Assembly: GCA_947167845.1 (NCBI GenBank)
Contig: CAMVJQ010000001.1
Coordinates: forward strand, 1 to 64,000
Direction: 5' to 3'
DNA from: an uncultured Prevotella sp.
GTDB taxonomy: Bacteria; Bacteroidota; Bacteroidia; Bacteroidales; Bacteroidaceae
Length of the DNA stretch: 64,000 nucleotides
In this document: piece by piece, positions 1 through 8,633 of the stretch
Position numbering within the stretch: the stretch's first letter is position 1
How the letters are laid out: the number at the start of each line of letters is the position of its first letter
Made by a program: the position numbers and the translations under genes
The notes under the pieces: model-generated
The model's input: the letters and a program-made list of their open reading frames with translations, nothing else
Databases searched by the model: none
What the model was told of the DNA's origin: nothing

Positions 1-2
1 CA

Positions 3-1205
3 CGCATCGTCAGCGACCCCAGCCGCGACTACGTCTACCTGCGCAACTTCGACATCTTCTCTACTTCGGCCCAACTGAGGCTCAGCCAGAAGGTGCTGCC
101 CTTCGGCGGCGAGGCTTACGTGGGCACACAGGCCATCTGGAGCGAGTTCTTCCGAGAGGAAGCCTCCGGCCATCCCCGCCAGTTCGTGGCCAGCCCGATA
201 TTGATAGGCTACAGCCATAACCTGCTGGGCTACAACCCCTTCCGCTGGGAGAAGCAAGTAGAGGTTCAGCGGCTGAAGGCGGCCCGCCAACAGCATGATT
301 ATGAACTGCGGTGCATCGCCGAGGAGGCCGCCGTGCGCTACATCCGGCTGGCCTGTCAGCAGCGGATGGTGCTACTGCGCCAAGAGGAACTGAGCCTGAA
401 CGACACCCTGCTGGCCATCTCGCGCGAGAAGGCAACCATCGCCATCGTCACGCTGGCAGAAGTACACTCCATAGAGTTGCAACAGCAGAACGTCGCCAAC
501 CTGCTGGCAAGGGCCCTCAAGGATGAGCAGGCGGCCAGGACGGCTCTGGCGTCGCTGCTGCGCATGAAGCAAGTGCCCGACACGATGCCGCTGTTGACGC
601 TACCCGAACTGCCCCCGCCCCCTCGCCATACGCTGGAGGAGGCCGTGATGCTGGCTAAGAGCAACAGCCCTGCCTATCAGCACCGCCTGGCAGAACTTAC
701 AGAAGCCCGCCATCAGGAAGAAAAGGCACGCAAGGAGCGAGGCGTCAACGTCGGACTGGACATCAACTTAGGACTGCAGCAGGTCAACTCCACCCTCGGC
801 AGCGCCTACAAGAACCAGCAACTGTATGCCTTAGGCGCAGTACAGGTCACCATACCGCTGATGGACCACGGCGCTGCCAAGAAGCGGCATGCCGCCGCCA
901 CCGCATGGGGAGAGCGGCAGGAGTCGGCACTACAGGAGACAGAGCGCCTACTGGCAGAGGAGACCACCGTGACCCTGCAGAAACTGCAGGACTGCAGGAC
1001 GATACTTGCAAGCACTGAACGAACCATCAAGTTGGCCGAGGACTTGTTCTATGAGACGGTTGAGAACTATGCCAATGGCCTCTGCGACATCAACACCTTC
1101 ACACTGGGGCAGAACAGATGGGTGACAGCCTACACCAACTACCTGACTGCCCTTGAAGAGTTCTGGACTACCCACTATCATCTGCAAACGCTCATTGAAG
1201 AATGA
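3..1205 (+). CDS. TolC-family outer-membrane efflux protein, 5' partial
   Basis: The reading frame is already open at the window edge, so the N-terminus and signal peptide lie outside; an internal GTG at 93 is not a credible start. About 400 residues remain. The sequence is rich in long amphipathic helices with Gln/Glu/Ala/Leu and shows the two-fold helical-hairpin repeat of TolC-like trimeric channels. One half ends near the proline-rich hinge LPELPPPPRHTLEEAV, and the second half begins after it. Such proteins form the outer-membrane and periplasmic duct of tripartite efflux or type I secretion pumps. The next gene, 13 bp downstream, encodes the adaptor partner. No inner-membrane pump follows, so it is either upstream of the window or elsewhere. 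Family call is good; substrate unknown. Confidence 0.85.
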   Translation, partial: RIVSDPSRDYVYLRNFDIFSTSAQLRLSQKVLPFGGEAYVGTQAIWSEFFREEASGHPRQFVASPILIGYSHNLLGYNPFRWEKQVEVQRLKAARQQHDYELRCIAEEAAVRYIRLACQQRMVLLRQEELSLNDTLLAISREKATIAIVTLAEVHSIELQQQNVANLLARALKDEQAARTALASLLRMKQVPDTMPLLTLPELPPPPRHTLEEAVMLAKSNSPAYQHRLAELTEARHQEEKARKERGVNVGLDINLGLQQVNSTLGSAYKNQQLYALGAVQVTIPLMDHGAAKKRHAAATAWGERQESALQETERLLAEETTVTLQKLQDCRTILASTERTIKLAEDLFYETVENYANGLCDINTFTLGQNRWVTAYTNYLTALEEFWTTHYHLQTLIEE

Positions 1206-1218
1206 AAAAAGTGAATAT

Positions 1219-2106
1219 ATGAAGAATAGGAATATACAGTTAAGACATGAGGCACGCCGCAGGCACGCCGCCTGCCGGCCGTTCCTGGCGTTCGCCCTTC
1301 TCCTTTCGCTGCTCACCGCCTGCCGGCCGAAAACGGAGGTGCAACCCGTCACGCCGCAGCGGGACACGCTCGACGCGAAGCCGGCCAAAGCGGCGGCGCA
1401 ACAGCAGCCCCTGAACTACCAGACAGCCAACAAGGGCAAGATAGAGGCCGTCAGCGAGATACCCGTCTGCAGCCGTCTGGCGGAACAAATCGTCATGTTC
1501 GGCATTGAGCGTACAGGCCAGTATGTCAAGAAGGGTCAGGTCGTAGCACGGCTCAGCGACGCGGCCCTGCGCGAGAAGATCCTTCTCAGCAAGGCCAAAC
1601 TGGAGAAGGCGGAGTTCCAGTACGAGGCCATCCTGATGGGGCAGGGCTATAAGCACGGGCATCTGGACGACGCCCCTGACAACCTCAAGAAGGTGGCGCG
1701 CATCAACAGCGGATATAACGTGGCTAAGGCCGAACTGCAGGAACTGCAACTGCAACTGTCGTACTGCACCGTCGTGGCTCCCGTCTCAGGCTATGTCCTG
1801 AAGATTCAGAACACGCTCTACGGAGCGGCAAAGCCGGGCGAGGCCCTCTTCTCGATCGTGGATATCGACCACCTGAAGGTGAGTTTCGACGTGCTTGAGA
1901 ATGAGTTGGCGAAATACGAGATGGGAGCCAAGGTCGAGGCCACCACCGTCGCCTACCCCGGCGAGCAGCATCCGGCCACCATCTCGGCCGTCAGCCCGGT
2001 CATCGACGAGAACGGCATGATCCACGTCGAAGCGACGCTCGCACCCCATCCCCACCTGCTGCCAGGCATGACGGCGTTCGTCACAATAGAGCCTGTCAGA
2101 CAATAA
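1219..2106 (+). CDS. HlyD-like periplasmic adaptor lipoprotein of an efflux pump
   Basis: Predicted membrane-fusion (adaptor) subunit linking an inner-membrane transporter to the TolC-like channel encoded just upstream. The ATG at 1219 is chosen because it gives a clean lipoprotein leader ending in the lipobox LLTAC (Cys about residue 35), while the longer frame overlaps the previous gene. Residues about 75-220 contain the split biotinyl-lipoyl domain (GQYVKKGQVVARL, then VVAPVSGYVLKIQ) around a short helical hairpin. A beta-barrel segment with ALFSIVDIDHLKVSFDV follows. At 295 residues it is short for the family, so the hairpin or membrane-proximal domain is small. It is probably co-transcribed with its neighbours (14 bp to the next start). 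Confidence 0.85.
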   Translation: MKNRNIQLRHEARRRHAACRPFLAFALLLSLLTACRPKTEVQPVTPQRDTLDAKPAKAAAQQQPLNYQTANKGKIEAVSEIPVCSRLAEQIVMFGIERTGQYVKKGQVVARLSDAALREKILLSKAKLEKAEFQYEAILMGQGYKHGHLDDAPDNLKKVARINSGYNVAKAELQELQLQLSYCTVVAPVSGYVLKIQNTLYGAAKPGEALFSIVDIDHLKVSFDVLENELAKYEMGAKVEATTVAYPGEQHPATISAVSPVIDENGMIHVEATLAPHPHLLPGMTAFVTIEPVRQ

Positions 2107-2120
2107 TACAAAAGATATAT

Positions 2121-3260
2121 ATGCTGATGAAATCATTAAGATACATCATAGTCATTATAGCCCTTGGCGCCTACGGACATCTGCCGGCGCAAAATGGCGT
2201 AAAGAAACTGGCCAGTAAAGTGGGGACGACGCTCGACTCCATGTCGGTCAGCAGTGTCGACCGCCGCTATATCGAAGCACCAGAGAAACCCTGGCAACTC
2301 ATCCTGAGGGGCAACGTGATGCAGACGATCGTCGGCATGAAAGGCCTGGGAATCGCATACAAAGAAGAGTACAACTTCGACGCACGGCTTAAGACCGTCC
2401 CCTCGCAGTACGTAGGCTTCTGGGCAGGCTACAGAGGCTATGGCTTCGGCTACACCATGAATGTCGGCGGCGACAAGGGCAGTTACTTTACCATCGGCGC
2501 CACGGGAGGCTCGTATGGCATCAACGTGCGCATCCACTCATTTGAGAGCAGCCGCCCGAACATCGACATGACCAGCGACCTCCTCACTGCGGAAGACATG
2601 GAGGAGATGAAAAAGGTGGTGCTCATCGACCCCATCCGCGTCAATACGGTCATCGCCGACGGATATTACATCTTCAACGGCAAGAAGTTCTCCTACCCCG
2701 CTGCCTACGACCAGTCGGTGATCCAGAAGCACTCGGCGGGCTCGCTGATAGCGGGACTCATGTACAACTATACCCACATCGACTATTCCGCCGACTCCAA
2801 CGGCGACATGATATTCCTGATGGATGGACTGGGACGCGTGAAACTGTGGCAGGGAAGCGTGGGCGCGGGCTATGCCTACAACTGGGTGCCCACACGCGGG
2901 CTGCTCGTCAACGTCATGGCGATGCCCATGCTGACCTTCATCAACAGGCTCAAAGCCTACGGCTATGAGACCAACCTGCCGGAAATGATGGACGACCCTA
3001 TGTTCTGGAACGACCAGATCTCATACGAAGAGTGGGACAAGTGGTACTACGACAATGTGCGCATAAAACCCATAGGCGAGCAGACATTCAACAGCAGCAT
3101 CAGCATCGGCTTCGATGCCCGCGTGTCGCTGACTTACAACTTCGGGCGGTTTTTCATCAATGCCTACGGACAGTTCAACAATATCCGCTACCACCACAAC
3201 AGCACCAACGGCTATCTGAACGACTGGTTCGTCAACACCTCCCTCGGTCTGCGGCTATGA
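2121..3260 (+). CDS. Predicted outer-membrane beta-barrel protein, DUF4421-like
   Basis: A 379-residue protein with an N-terminal signal peptide (hydrophobic IIVIIALGAYG then cleavage near AQN). The rest is mostly alternating hydrophobic/aromatic beta strands and ends in an aromatic/leucine C-terminal strand (VNTSLGLRL) typical of outer-membrane barrels. The pattern VDRRYIEAPEKPW followed by a barrel resembles the Bacteroidetes family DUF4421; I assign it from memory of that family, with moderate certainty. It is the last gene of the TolC-HlyD unit, 14 bp after the adaptor, so a role in the same envelope export or efflux process is plausible but unproven. A second in-frame Met at residue 3 could also be the start. 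Confidence 0.65.
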   Translation: MLMKSLRYIIVIIALGAYGHLPAQNGVKKLASKVGTTLDSMSVSSVDRRYIEAPEKPWQLILRGNVMQTIVGMKGLGIAYKEEYNFDARLKTVPSQYVGFWAGYRGYGFGYTMNVGGDKGSYFTIGATGGSYGINVRIHSFESSRPNIDMTSDLLTAEDMEEMKKVVLIDPIRVNTVIADGYYIFNGKKFSYPAAYDQSVIQKHSAGSLIAGLMYNYTHIDYSADSNGDMIFLMDGLGRVKLWQGSVGAGYAYNWVPTRGLLVNVMAMPMLTFINRLKAYGYETNLPEMMDDPMFWNDQISYEEWDKWYYDNVRIKPIGEQTFNSSISIGFDARVSLTYNFGRFFINAYGQFNNIRYHHNSTNGYLNDWFVNTSLGLRL

Positions 3261-3299
3261 CTCCTCCTCCCCTATTGCAGCCCGCCAGGGGGCGCGCCG

Positions 3300-3452
3300 T
3301 CAGTCTCTGATGTGCTCGAAGCACGCATGATATTCCTTTGACAGGCGCTTGTAGTGCTCCACGGTGGCCTCGCTGGAGGTGTCGGCCCGTATGATCTCGT
3401 AGTGGTGAAAGAGCCCCGGCTCCACCTTTGACTTGCTGGAGAACGCGGACGC
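3300..3452 (-). pseudogene. C-terminal remnant of an unidentified gene
   Basis: An open frame of about 50 codons ends in TGA and reads ...KVEPGLFHHYEIIRADT...HYKRLSKEYHACFEHIRD. The amino-acid composition and codon use look like real protein, but there is no start codon and an in-frame TAG lies just upstream, inside the hairpin element at 3441-3491. A Bacteroidetes-type -7 box faces this way at 3505-3512. I do not recognise the family. It is most simply the surviving tail of a deleted gene; a tiny expressed peptide with a non-ATG start is less likely. Confidence 0.45.
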
Positions 3453-3491
3453 CCTCGCCCGCTACAGATGCGGGCGAGGGCGCCCGCGTTC
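3441..3491. repeat. 22-bp imperfect palindrome, REP-like element
   Basis: Two 22-bp GC-rich arms (3441-3462 and 3470-3491) are reverse complements with one mismatch, around a 7-nt loop (TACAGAT). The core of the right arm is GCGGGCGAGGGCGCCCGCG. The form suits a repetitive extragenic palindrome mobilised by an IS200-like (RAYT) transposase. No transposase and no second copy were seen in this window. There is no T-run to make it an ordinary terminator. Confidence 0.6.
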
Positions 3492-3504
3492 CCAAAGTTT
3501 GCTG

Positions 3505-3583
3505 CAAAGTTACGAAATAAAAGGCAGAATTGCAAGACTTTTGCATGAAATCTTGCAATTCAGCCCTATTTTGTGTAACTTTG
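3505..3583. promoter_or_regulatory. Divergent promoter pair around an 11-bp palindrome
   Basis: A minus-strand TAACTTTG box (3505-3512 read as CAAAGTTA) and a plus-strand TAACTTTG box (3576-3583) point away from each other. Between them lies a perfect inverted repeat GAATTGCAAGA / TCTTGCAATTC (3527-3537, 3551-3561), whose TTGC cores sit about where the -33 elements would be. Neither promoter leads to an intact gene: the left one faces the relic at 3300-3452, and the right one runs about 200 bp to the next gene without an open frame. It looks like the control region of a gene pair lost by deletion. Confidence 0.45.
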
Positions 3584-3687
3584 CAAAAAAGGTACACACA
3601 GCATAGCCTCCTGTCTATCAAACACTTACCTTCGATGATGTAACTTTTATCAAAATTGCATGCTTCTTGCCAATCCCGGCAGTCGCA

Positions 3688-3711
3688 GGAGTTCATAAAC
3701 AATCTTAAAAA
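3688..3711 (+). repeat. Repeated promoter-region motif, copy 1
   Basis: GGAGTTCATAAACAATCTT followed by an A-run. The same motif recurs at 16294, 19040 and 23595, each time upstream of a regulator gene or an AAA-ATPase gene of this accessory region. Here the text after it differs from the other three, and the -7 box of the downstream gene is TAACTTTG at 3753-3760. Confidence 0.6.
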
Positions 3712-3795
3712 AGAAATGGGAGAAGAAATTTGGCTCTTCGCCTAAGTTTTCGTAACTTTGCAGCAAAGTTTTATAAAAACCATATTCAGACGCTT

Positions 3796-5553
3796 ATGCC
3801 AGACTTCAAACTATTGCCGATGGGTATCGCCGACTTCCGCCGCATCCGGCGGGAGAACTATTATTATGTGGACAAGACCGCTTGGATACCGAAATTCGAG
3901 CAGGTGAGCAGCTTCCTGTTCTTCTGCCGTCCGCGCCGCTTCGGCAAGACGCTGATGCTGAGTGTGCTGGAGAGTTACTACGACTGCAAACAGACAGGGG
4001 ACTGGGACTGGCTATTCGGCGGGCTTTGGATTCACGAGCACCCGACGGCAGAGCGCGGCCAATTTCAGGTGATAAGGCTCGACTTCTCGCAGGTGACGGG
4101 AACGATAGACGAACTGAAGCCAATGCTCGACAGCTATATGGACATTATGCTGAATAGTTTCGCAAGGAAGTATGAGGATATGTACTTTAACGGTTTCCGC
4201 AAAGAGGTTGAAAAATATATGACTGCCAAGGAGAAACTCACCTACATCCTGAAGGCTGCCAAGGACTATGGCAACCGCCTCTATCTGATACTTGACGAGT
4301 ACGACAACTTCACCAACACTGTGCTGGCACAGCACGGCGAGGCCGTCTACCGCACGCTGACGCACGCCGACGGCTTCTACCGCCACCTGTTCAAGCTCTT
4401 CAAGGGCAACTTCGACCGCATCCTGATGATGGGCGTGTCGCCCGTGACGATGGACGACCTGACCAGCGGCTACAATATAGCCACGAACATTACGACACGA
4501 TATAATTTCAACCTGGTGCTCGGCTTCAGCGAGCCGGAGGTGCGGGCCATGCTCGACTACTATCGCCCGCTCTCAGGCACTGAGCTGACCACCGACGAGA
4601 TGCTCGACCAGATGCGCCCATGGTACGACAACTACTGCTTCGCCGAAAAAGCCCTGAAGACTGATCCGAAGATGTTCAACTCGAACATGGTGACGTACTA
4701 TATCGGAACCCTGCTGGATGAGGGCACTCCCCCCGACTCGATGGAAGACCCCAACGCCAAGACCGACTACACGAAACTGCGCCAGCTCATCCGCCTCGAC
4801 ACCATCGACTCGTACCGCCGGGGCATCGTCCACCGCATCGCCCAGGACGGCTATATATACAGTAAGGTGAAGGACTACTTTCCCGCCATCGAGCTCATCA
4901 AGAAGGAGAATTTCATCTCGCTTCTCTACTACTACGGCATGATCACGATGACAGGCACGTATCACGGCGAGCAGCGGCTGGGCATCCCCAACAACAACGT
5001 GCGCCGACAGTACTACGACTTCCTACTAGACGAATACCAGCGCACCGCCGACCTTGACACATGGGAACTGAAGGAGGCATTCAAGGGTGCCGCCTACGAG
5101 GGCGAGTGGCGGACATTGCTGCAACACATCGCCGACTGCTACCGCGAGGACTCGGCGGTTCGCTCCGCCATCGAGGGCGAAAGGCATCTGCAGGGCTATT
5201 TCCTGGCCTACCTGAACATGTATCAGGGCTACCTGACGGCACCGGAGGTGGAACTGAACCACGGATATTGTGAAAGGCTACGGGTAGGCGCGTCAGCGGG
5301 AATTTTCTTCCTCATGCCCGACAAACTGCGCCAGCCCGACATCGCCCACTCCTACATCATCGAACTGAAGTACCTGAAGGCCGACGCCACCGACGAAGAG
5401 GCCAAAGGCCAGTGGCAGGAAGCCGAGACGCAGATACGGCAGTACGGCCAGGGTAGCCGTGTGGCCCTGCTGAGCCGTGACACACAGCTGCACCTCGTCA
5501 TCGTCCAGTTCCGAGGCCCGAGGCTGCTGCGACTGGATGACGTGGAACGCTGA
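3796..5553 (+). CDS. AAA-ATPase-like / PD-(D/E)XK protein (DUF1703 type), nuclease motif interrupted
   Basis: A 585-residue protein of the AAA-ATPase-like plus PD-(D/E)XK family common in Bacteroidetes, of unknown cellular role. The start MPDFKLLPMGIADF is chosen because it lies 36 bp after the -7 box (3753-3760) and matches the family start. Walker A-like RRFGKT is at residues 47-52 and Walker B LYLILDEYD at about 162-170. The C-terminal nuclease domain keeps IELKY, but the first acidic position is disrupted. Where the paralog at 8634 reads GYCDFFLMP, this copy reads GYCERLRVGASAGIFFLMP, a 10-residue insertion made by an interspersed repeat (5272-5305). The aligned Asp is lost, so nuclease activity is doubtful while the ATPase motifs look intact. 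The regulator gene starts 28 bp downstream. Confidence 0.85.
   Translation: MPDFKLLPMGIADFRRIRRENYYYVDKTAWIPKFEQVSSFLFFCRPRRFGKTLMLSVLESYYDCKQTGDWDWLFGGLWIHEHPTAERGQFQVIRLDFSQVTGTIDELKPMLDSYMDIMLNSFARKYEDMYFNGFRKEVEKYMTAKEKLTYILKAAKDYGNRLYLILDEYDNFTNTVLAQHGEAVYRTLTHADGFYRHLFKLFKGNFDRILMMGVSPVTMDDLTSGYNIATNITTRYNFNLVLGFSEPEVRAMLDYYRPLSGTELTTDEMLDQMRPWYDNYCFAEKALKTDPKMFNSNMVTYYIGTLLDEGTPPDSMEDPNAKTDYTKLRQLIRLDTIDSYRRGIVHRIAQDGYIYSKVKDYFPAIELIKKENFISLLYYYGMITMTGTYHGEQRLGIPNNNVRRQYYDFLLDEYQRTADLDTWELKEAFKGAAYEGEWRTLLQHIADCYREDSAVRSAIEGERHLQGYFLAYLNMYQGYLTAPEVELNHGYCERLRVGASAGIFFLMPDKLRQPDIAHSYIIELKYLKADATDEEAKGQWQEAETQIRQYGQGSRVALLSRDTQLHLVIVQFRGPRLLRLDDVER
5272..5305 (+). repeat. Interspersed coding repeat, copy inside the AAA/nuclease gene
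   Basis: GAAAGGCTACGGGTAGGCG followed by CGTCAGCGGGAATTT. Alignment with the paralog at 8634-9548 shows a net 30-bp in-frame insertion here. Other copies are at 44261-44291, 56291-56322, 57642-57726 and 57908-57940, all inside coding sequences and in both orientations. The core CTACGGGTAG is a short palindrome. Confidence 0.8.
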
Positions 5554-5581
5554 CGAGGCATTTTCATTAAGCACGAGGATC

Positions 5582-6667
5582 ATGTACGAGCAGATACGGG
5601 GAGATACCCTCTTTATCATGTTATATTCAGCGGTGACAGCGATGTTCATGATGGCAAGTTGTTATCTGCTGTTCCGTAGGGCCAATGCCATTGGCGGTGA
5701 CATCATGACGCCAATACGCTTACGCCGATGGACGGGAGTTTTTTTTGCTTCTGTCGCTTTGAATCATGTATGGTATATGCCGATATTCTTTCTGTCCTCA
5801 AGCGAGCGTATTCTGATGACCGATCTTGTTGGAGCATTGCTCGATAGCATGACGGTTATTCCTTTGGCGATAGTCGTTTTGTTTGAGATGTTTCAAGACC
5901 GCCGTCGACCGCTTTGGCCAATTGCCGTAATGGTAACGCCGATCATTGTTGGAAACATGTGGAGTGTTGCCACCCGCAGTTATGTCCTTCTTCCGATACT
6001 GTATGTCTATTTCCTTTTGATGGGCATCGGCCTGAGTATATATATGGCTCACGCACTGAGACAGTACGGCCGCTGGCTGCGCGACAACTTTGCCGACCTG
6101 GAGCACAAGGAGGTGTGGCAGAGTTTCGTCGTGCTGGCCGCTATGCTCCTCATGTTCGGTACCTATGCGCTAACCAACGAAGGCTCGGCATACCTATATG
6201 CCATGCTGGTAGCCAGCACGATACTTATCTGCTACCTTCTGTGGCGAGTGGAGACACTGAGCGATCTGAGCACTCAAATCCAATCGGATACCAGTAACCG
6301 CCCGACTTCGCCGCTTGGCTTGTCCAAGAATATCGGACCGCTGCTGAAGCAGCATTGCGAGGAGGCTCAACTCTATCTGCAATACGACATCTCTCTTACC
6401 CAACTTGCCACATTGATTGGTATCAACCGTTCCTACCTGAGCAAGCACTTTGCCTCGCAGGGCATCACTTACAATGGCTATATCAATGGTCTGCGCATCC
6501 AACACTTTGTCAATCTCTACCATGAAGCCGCCGCAAGCCACCAGTCTGTTACCGCCCAGCAACTGGCATACCAGAGTGGTTTCCGTAGTTACAACACATT
6601 CAGTATCGCCTTCAAGAAGAAGATGGGAATGAACGCAACGGAGTGGATGCGGCTTACTGAATCGTAA
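5582..6667 (+). CDS. Membrane-bound AraC-family transcriptional regulator (module 1)
   Basis: A 361-residue protein. About seven hydrophobic segments fill residues 10-225, including VVLFEMFQDRRRPLWP between helices. After a short linker, an AraC-type DNA-binding domain occupies about 250-355 with two helix-turn-helices (LTQLATLIGINRSYLSKHF and QLAYQSGFRSYNTFSIAF). It is one of five intact paralogs in the window that share the start MYEQI/MYDQI. The ATG at 5582 is chosen to match them. The architecture suggests a sensor in the inner membrane that acts directly on DNA. It follows the AAA/nuclease gene by 28 bp and precedes an esterase gene whose promoter carries a direct-repeat pair (6659-6692), its likely target. 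The ligand is unknown. Confidence 0.85.
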   Translation: MYEQIRGDTLFIMLYSAVTAMFMMASCYLLFRRANAIGGDIMTPIRLRRWTGVFFASVALNHVWYMPIFFLSSSERILMTDLVGALLDSMTVIPLAIVVLFEMFQDRRRPLWPIAVMVTPIIVGNMWSVATRSYVLLPILYVYFLLMGIGLSIYMAHALRQYGRWLRDNFADLEHKEVWQSFVVLAAMLLMFGTYALTNEGSAYLYAMLVASTILICYLLWRVETLSDLSTQIQSDTSNRPTSPLGLSKNIGPLLKQHCEEAQLYLQYDISLTQLATLIGINRSYLSKHFASQGITYNGYINGLRIQHFVNLYHEAAASHQSVTAQQLAYQSGFRSYNTFSIAFKKKMGMNATEWMRLTES

Positions 6668-6746
6668 AAATCATCCCCGAATCGTCAAAACTTGCTGTTT
6701 CTCGGTATTTGTTTATTGCAATTTCAAAGGGTATTGACTACCTTTG
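6659..6746 (+). promoter_or_regulatory. Direct-repeat operator and promoter of the esterase gene
   Basis: GAATCGTAAAAATC at 6659 and GAATCGTCAAAACT at 6679 are 20 bp apart. The first overlaps the stop codon of the regulator gene. The -7 box TACCTTTG is at 6739-6746, placing the repeats upstream of the -33 region. Spacing of about two helical turns in tandem suits AraC-type proteins. Equivalent pairs lie behind all five regulators. Confidence 0.65.
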
Positions 6747-6793
6747 CGCAGTAAACGAAGATCCCGTGAACAGAATATTTTATTTAAACAATT

Positions 6794-8464
6794 ATGAGTA
6801 ATATTAAAAAGGGGATGCTTGCCGCCATCCTAACCTGCGGCACCACAACAGCAGTCACTTCATGTACGGACATAGCCGACAATCCGGTTCCTACAGAACC
6901 TGTGAGTGAGTCTGTAAACAAAAAGATTACCGACGGCAACTACGACAAGACATTGGCCGTCAAGTGTGTTAACGGTACTTTTGTCGGTAAGAAGACGGAG
7001 AACATCATTTCCTACAAAGGCATTCCTTTTGTTGGCCAGCAGCCTGTAGGGAAGCTCCGTTGGAAAGCGCCCGTGGACGTGACCCCAAGCAACGACGTGT
7101 ATGAAGCCTACAACTATGAGAAAGCCCCTGTTCAGGCACCTGGCGACCCCGCTATCGAAAACGGAATGGGCGAGGACTGTCTATATCTGAACATCTGGCG
7201 GGCTGATGAGACGGTTACTGAAAAGAAGCCAGTCATCGTGTGGATTTACGGTGGCGGCTTCGAGGTGGGCGGAACGAGCGACCCTCAGTATGATTGCCAC
7301 AGCCTCGTGAAGGAGAATCCTGACGTCATTCTCGTTACCCTCGCTTATAGGGTCAGTTTCTTCGGATTCATGCATCTGTCACACCTGTCCGACGGCAAGG
7401 ACTACCAGGACGCTCCGAACTTAGGGCTCCTGGATCAGCTGATGGGACTGAAGTGGGTACATGAGAATATTGCAAACTTTGGCGGCGACCCTGACAACGT
7501 GACCATCTGGGGCGAGTCAGCCGGTGGTGCAAGTGTCACCCTGCTGCCGCTCATCAAGGGTTCCCATCAGTATTTCAAGCGCGTCATCGCCCAGAGCGGT
7601 GCCCCCGCTCAGACGAAGTCTGAGGAGCAGGCCATCGCCATCACGGACCATGTGATGAAGGAGCTCGGCTGCAAGACCGTCGCCGACCTGCTGAAGGTCA
7701 GCGCCCAGGAGTTTGCTGACACGTGGGCTCGCTTGTACGGTTTCTATCAAGTACTCGGCATACGTACCTTCCCAGAAAGAGACGGGAGATGCCTGCCTCT
7801 GAATCCGTGGGAGGCATACGCTAACGGAGCGGCGAAGGACATCACCTTCCTTCAGGGCTGCAACAAGGATGAGATGAACACCTTCTTAGGAAGCATCGGC
7901 GTGGATCGCTGGAATGCGTGGGCCAATCAGCGCAAGACGGAGAAGCTCACCCAGCTCACTGACGAGGAAAAGGCTCTGGTGGAGAGCTACTGCAACGACA
8001 TTCAGGGCGAAAGCTACGAGCCTACCGTCCGTCTTTTCAGCCAAATCATGTTCCAGGTACCGCAAATCCGCCTGTCGGAGGAACAGACGAAGGGCGGTGG
8101 CAAGTCGTACACCTACCTCTTTACGCCTGAGTCATCTGTGCCACTGATCAAATGCGGTCATATAACAGAATTGTCGGCTTTATTCAACCATCCTGAGATA
8201 ACCGCCTTCACCGGAAGAGCATACGACGAAACCTTCTGCAAGACCATGCGCAAGATGTGGATACAGTTCGCCAAGACCGGCAATCCGTCGCTCACTGCAG
8301 AGATGTCGCCCGACGGCAAGGCCAAGGAATGGCCACTCTACGATACGGGGGAGAAGCAGGTAATGGTGCTTGACGAGCAAGATATCCATCTAGCCAAGGA
8401 GTCGGAACTGAAGATAGTTGACTGGGAGAGGACCTACTTCCTCACCAATTATTATATGCCCTGA
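6794..8464 (+). CDS. Carboxylesterase type B lipoprotein
   Basis: A 556-residue secreted alpha/beta hydrolase. The leader MLAAIL...VTSC gives a lipid-anchored Cys at residue 24, followed by a DNP motif. The body matches the carboxylesterase/cholinesterase family: GEDCLYLNIW at about 126-135, oxyanion loop IYGGGF (151-156), nucleophile elbow GESAGG with Ser about 242, and the acidic residue expected near NKDEMNTF. The catalytic His is probably in IKCGHITELS. It should hydrolyse carboxylic esters at the cell surface or in the periplasm; the substrate is unknown. It stands alone behind its own promoter (-7 at 6739-6746) and ends in a terminator hairpin, and is probably controlled by the upstream membrane regulator. 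Two close relatives are at 11961 and in the C-terminal half of the gene at 20366. Confidence 0.9.
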   Translation: MSNIKKGMLAAILTCGTTTAVTSCTDIADNPVPTEPVSESVNKKITDGNYDKTLAVKCVNGTFVGKKTENIISYKGIPFVGQQPVGKLRWKAPVDVTPSNDVYEAYNYEKAPVQAPGDPAIENGMGEDCLYLNIWRADETVTEKKPVIVWIYGGGFEVGGTSDPQYDCHSLVKENPDVILVTLAYRVSFFGFMHLSHLSDGKDYQDAPNLGLLDQLMGLKWVHENIANFGGDPDNVTIWGESAGGASVTLLPLIKGSHQYFKRVIAQSGAPAQTKSEEQAIAITDHVMKELGCKTVADLLKVSAQEFADTWARLYGFYQVLGIRTFPERDGRCLPLNPWEAYANGAAKDITFLQGCNKDEMNTFLGSIGVDRWNAWANQRKTEKLTQLTDEEKALVESYCNDIQGESYEPTVRLFSQIMFQVPQIRLSEEQTKGGGKSYTYLFTPESSVPLIKCGHITELSALFNHPEITAFTGRAYDETFCKTMRKMWIQFAKTGNPSLTAEMSPDGKAKEWPLYDTGEKQVMVLDEQDIHLAKESELKIVDWERTYFLTNYYMP

Positions 8465-8518
8465 CAGAATGTCGAAGGCGGCAGCGTCCGGCTTCCGATT
8501 CAGCATGGTGCTTCTTTT

Positions 8519-8557
8519 AATGATTATCCGCAATGAGAGCGGATAATCATTTTTTTG
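8519..8557 (+). terminator. Rho-independent terminator of the esterase gene
   Basis: Perfect 13-bp stem AATGATTATCCGC / GCGGATAATCATT with a 7-nt loop, followed by a T-run. It sits 54 bp after the stop codon. Confidence 0.85.
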
Positions 8558-8633
8558 CGACGAAAGCGATGGCCATTCAAATCTTTTTCGTAACTTTGCA
8601 GCAAAGTTTTATAAAAACCATATTCAGACGCTT

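Noticed and set aside
1..3260. Considering the efflux genes as part of the leader-peptide export system
   Set aside because: TolC and HlyD components are at the other end of the window, 55 kb away, with no C39 peptidase; there is no evidence for a link.
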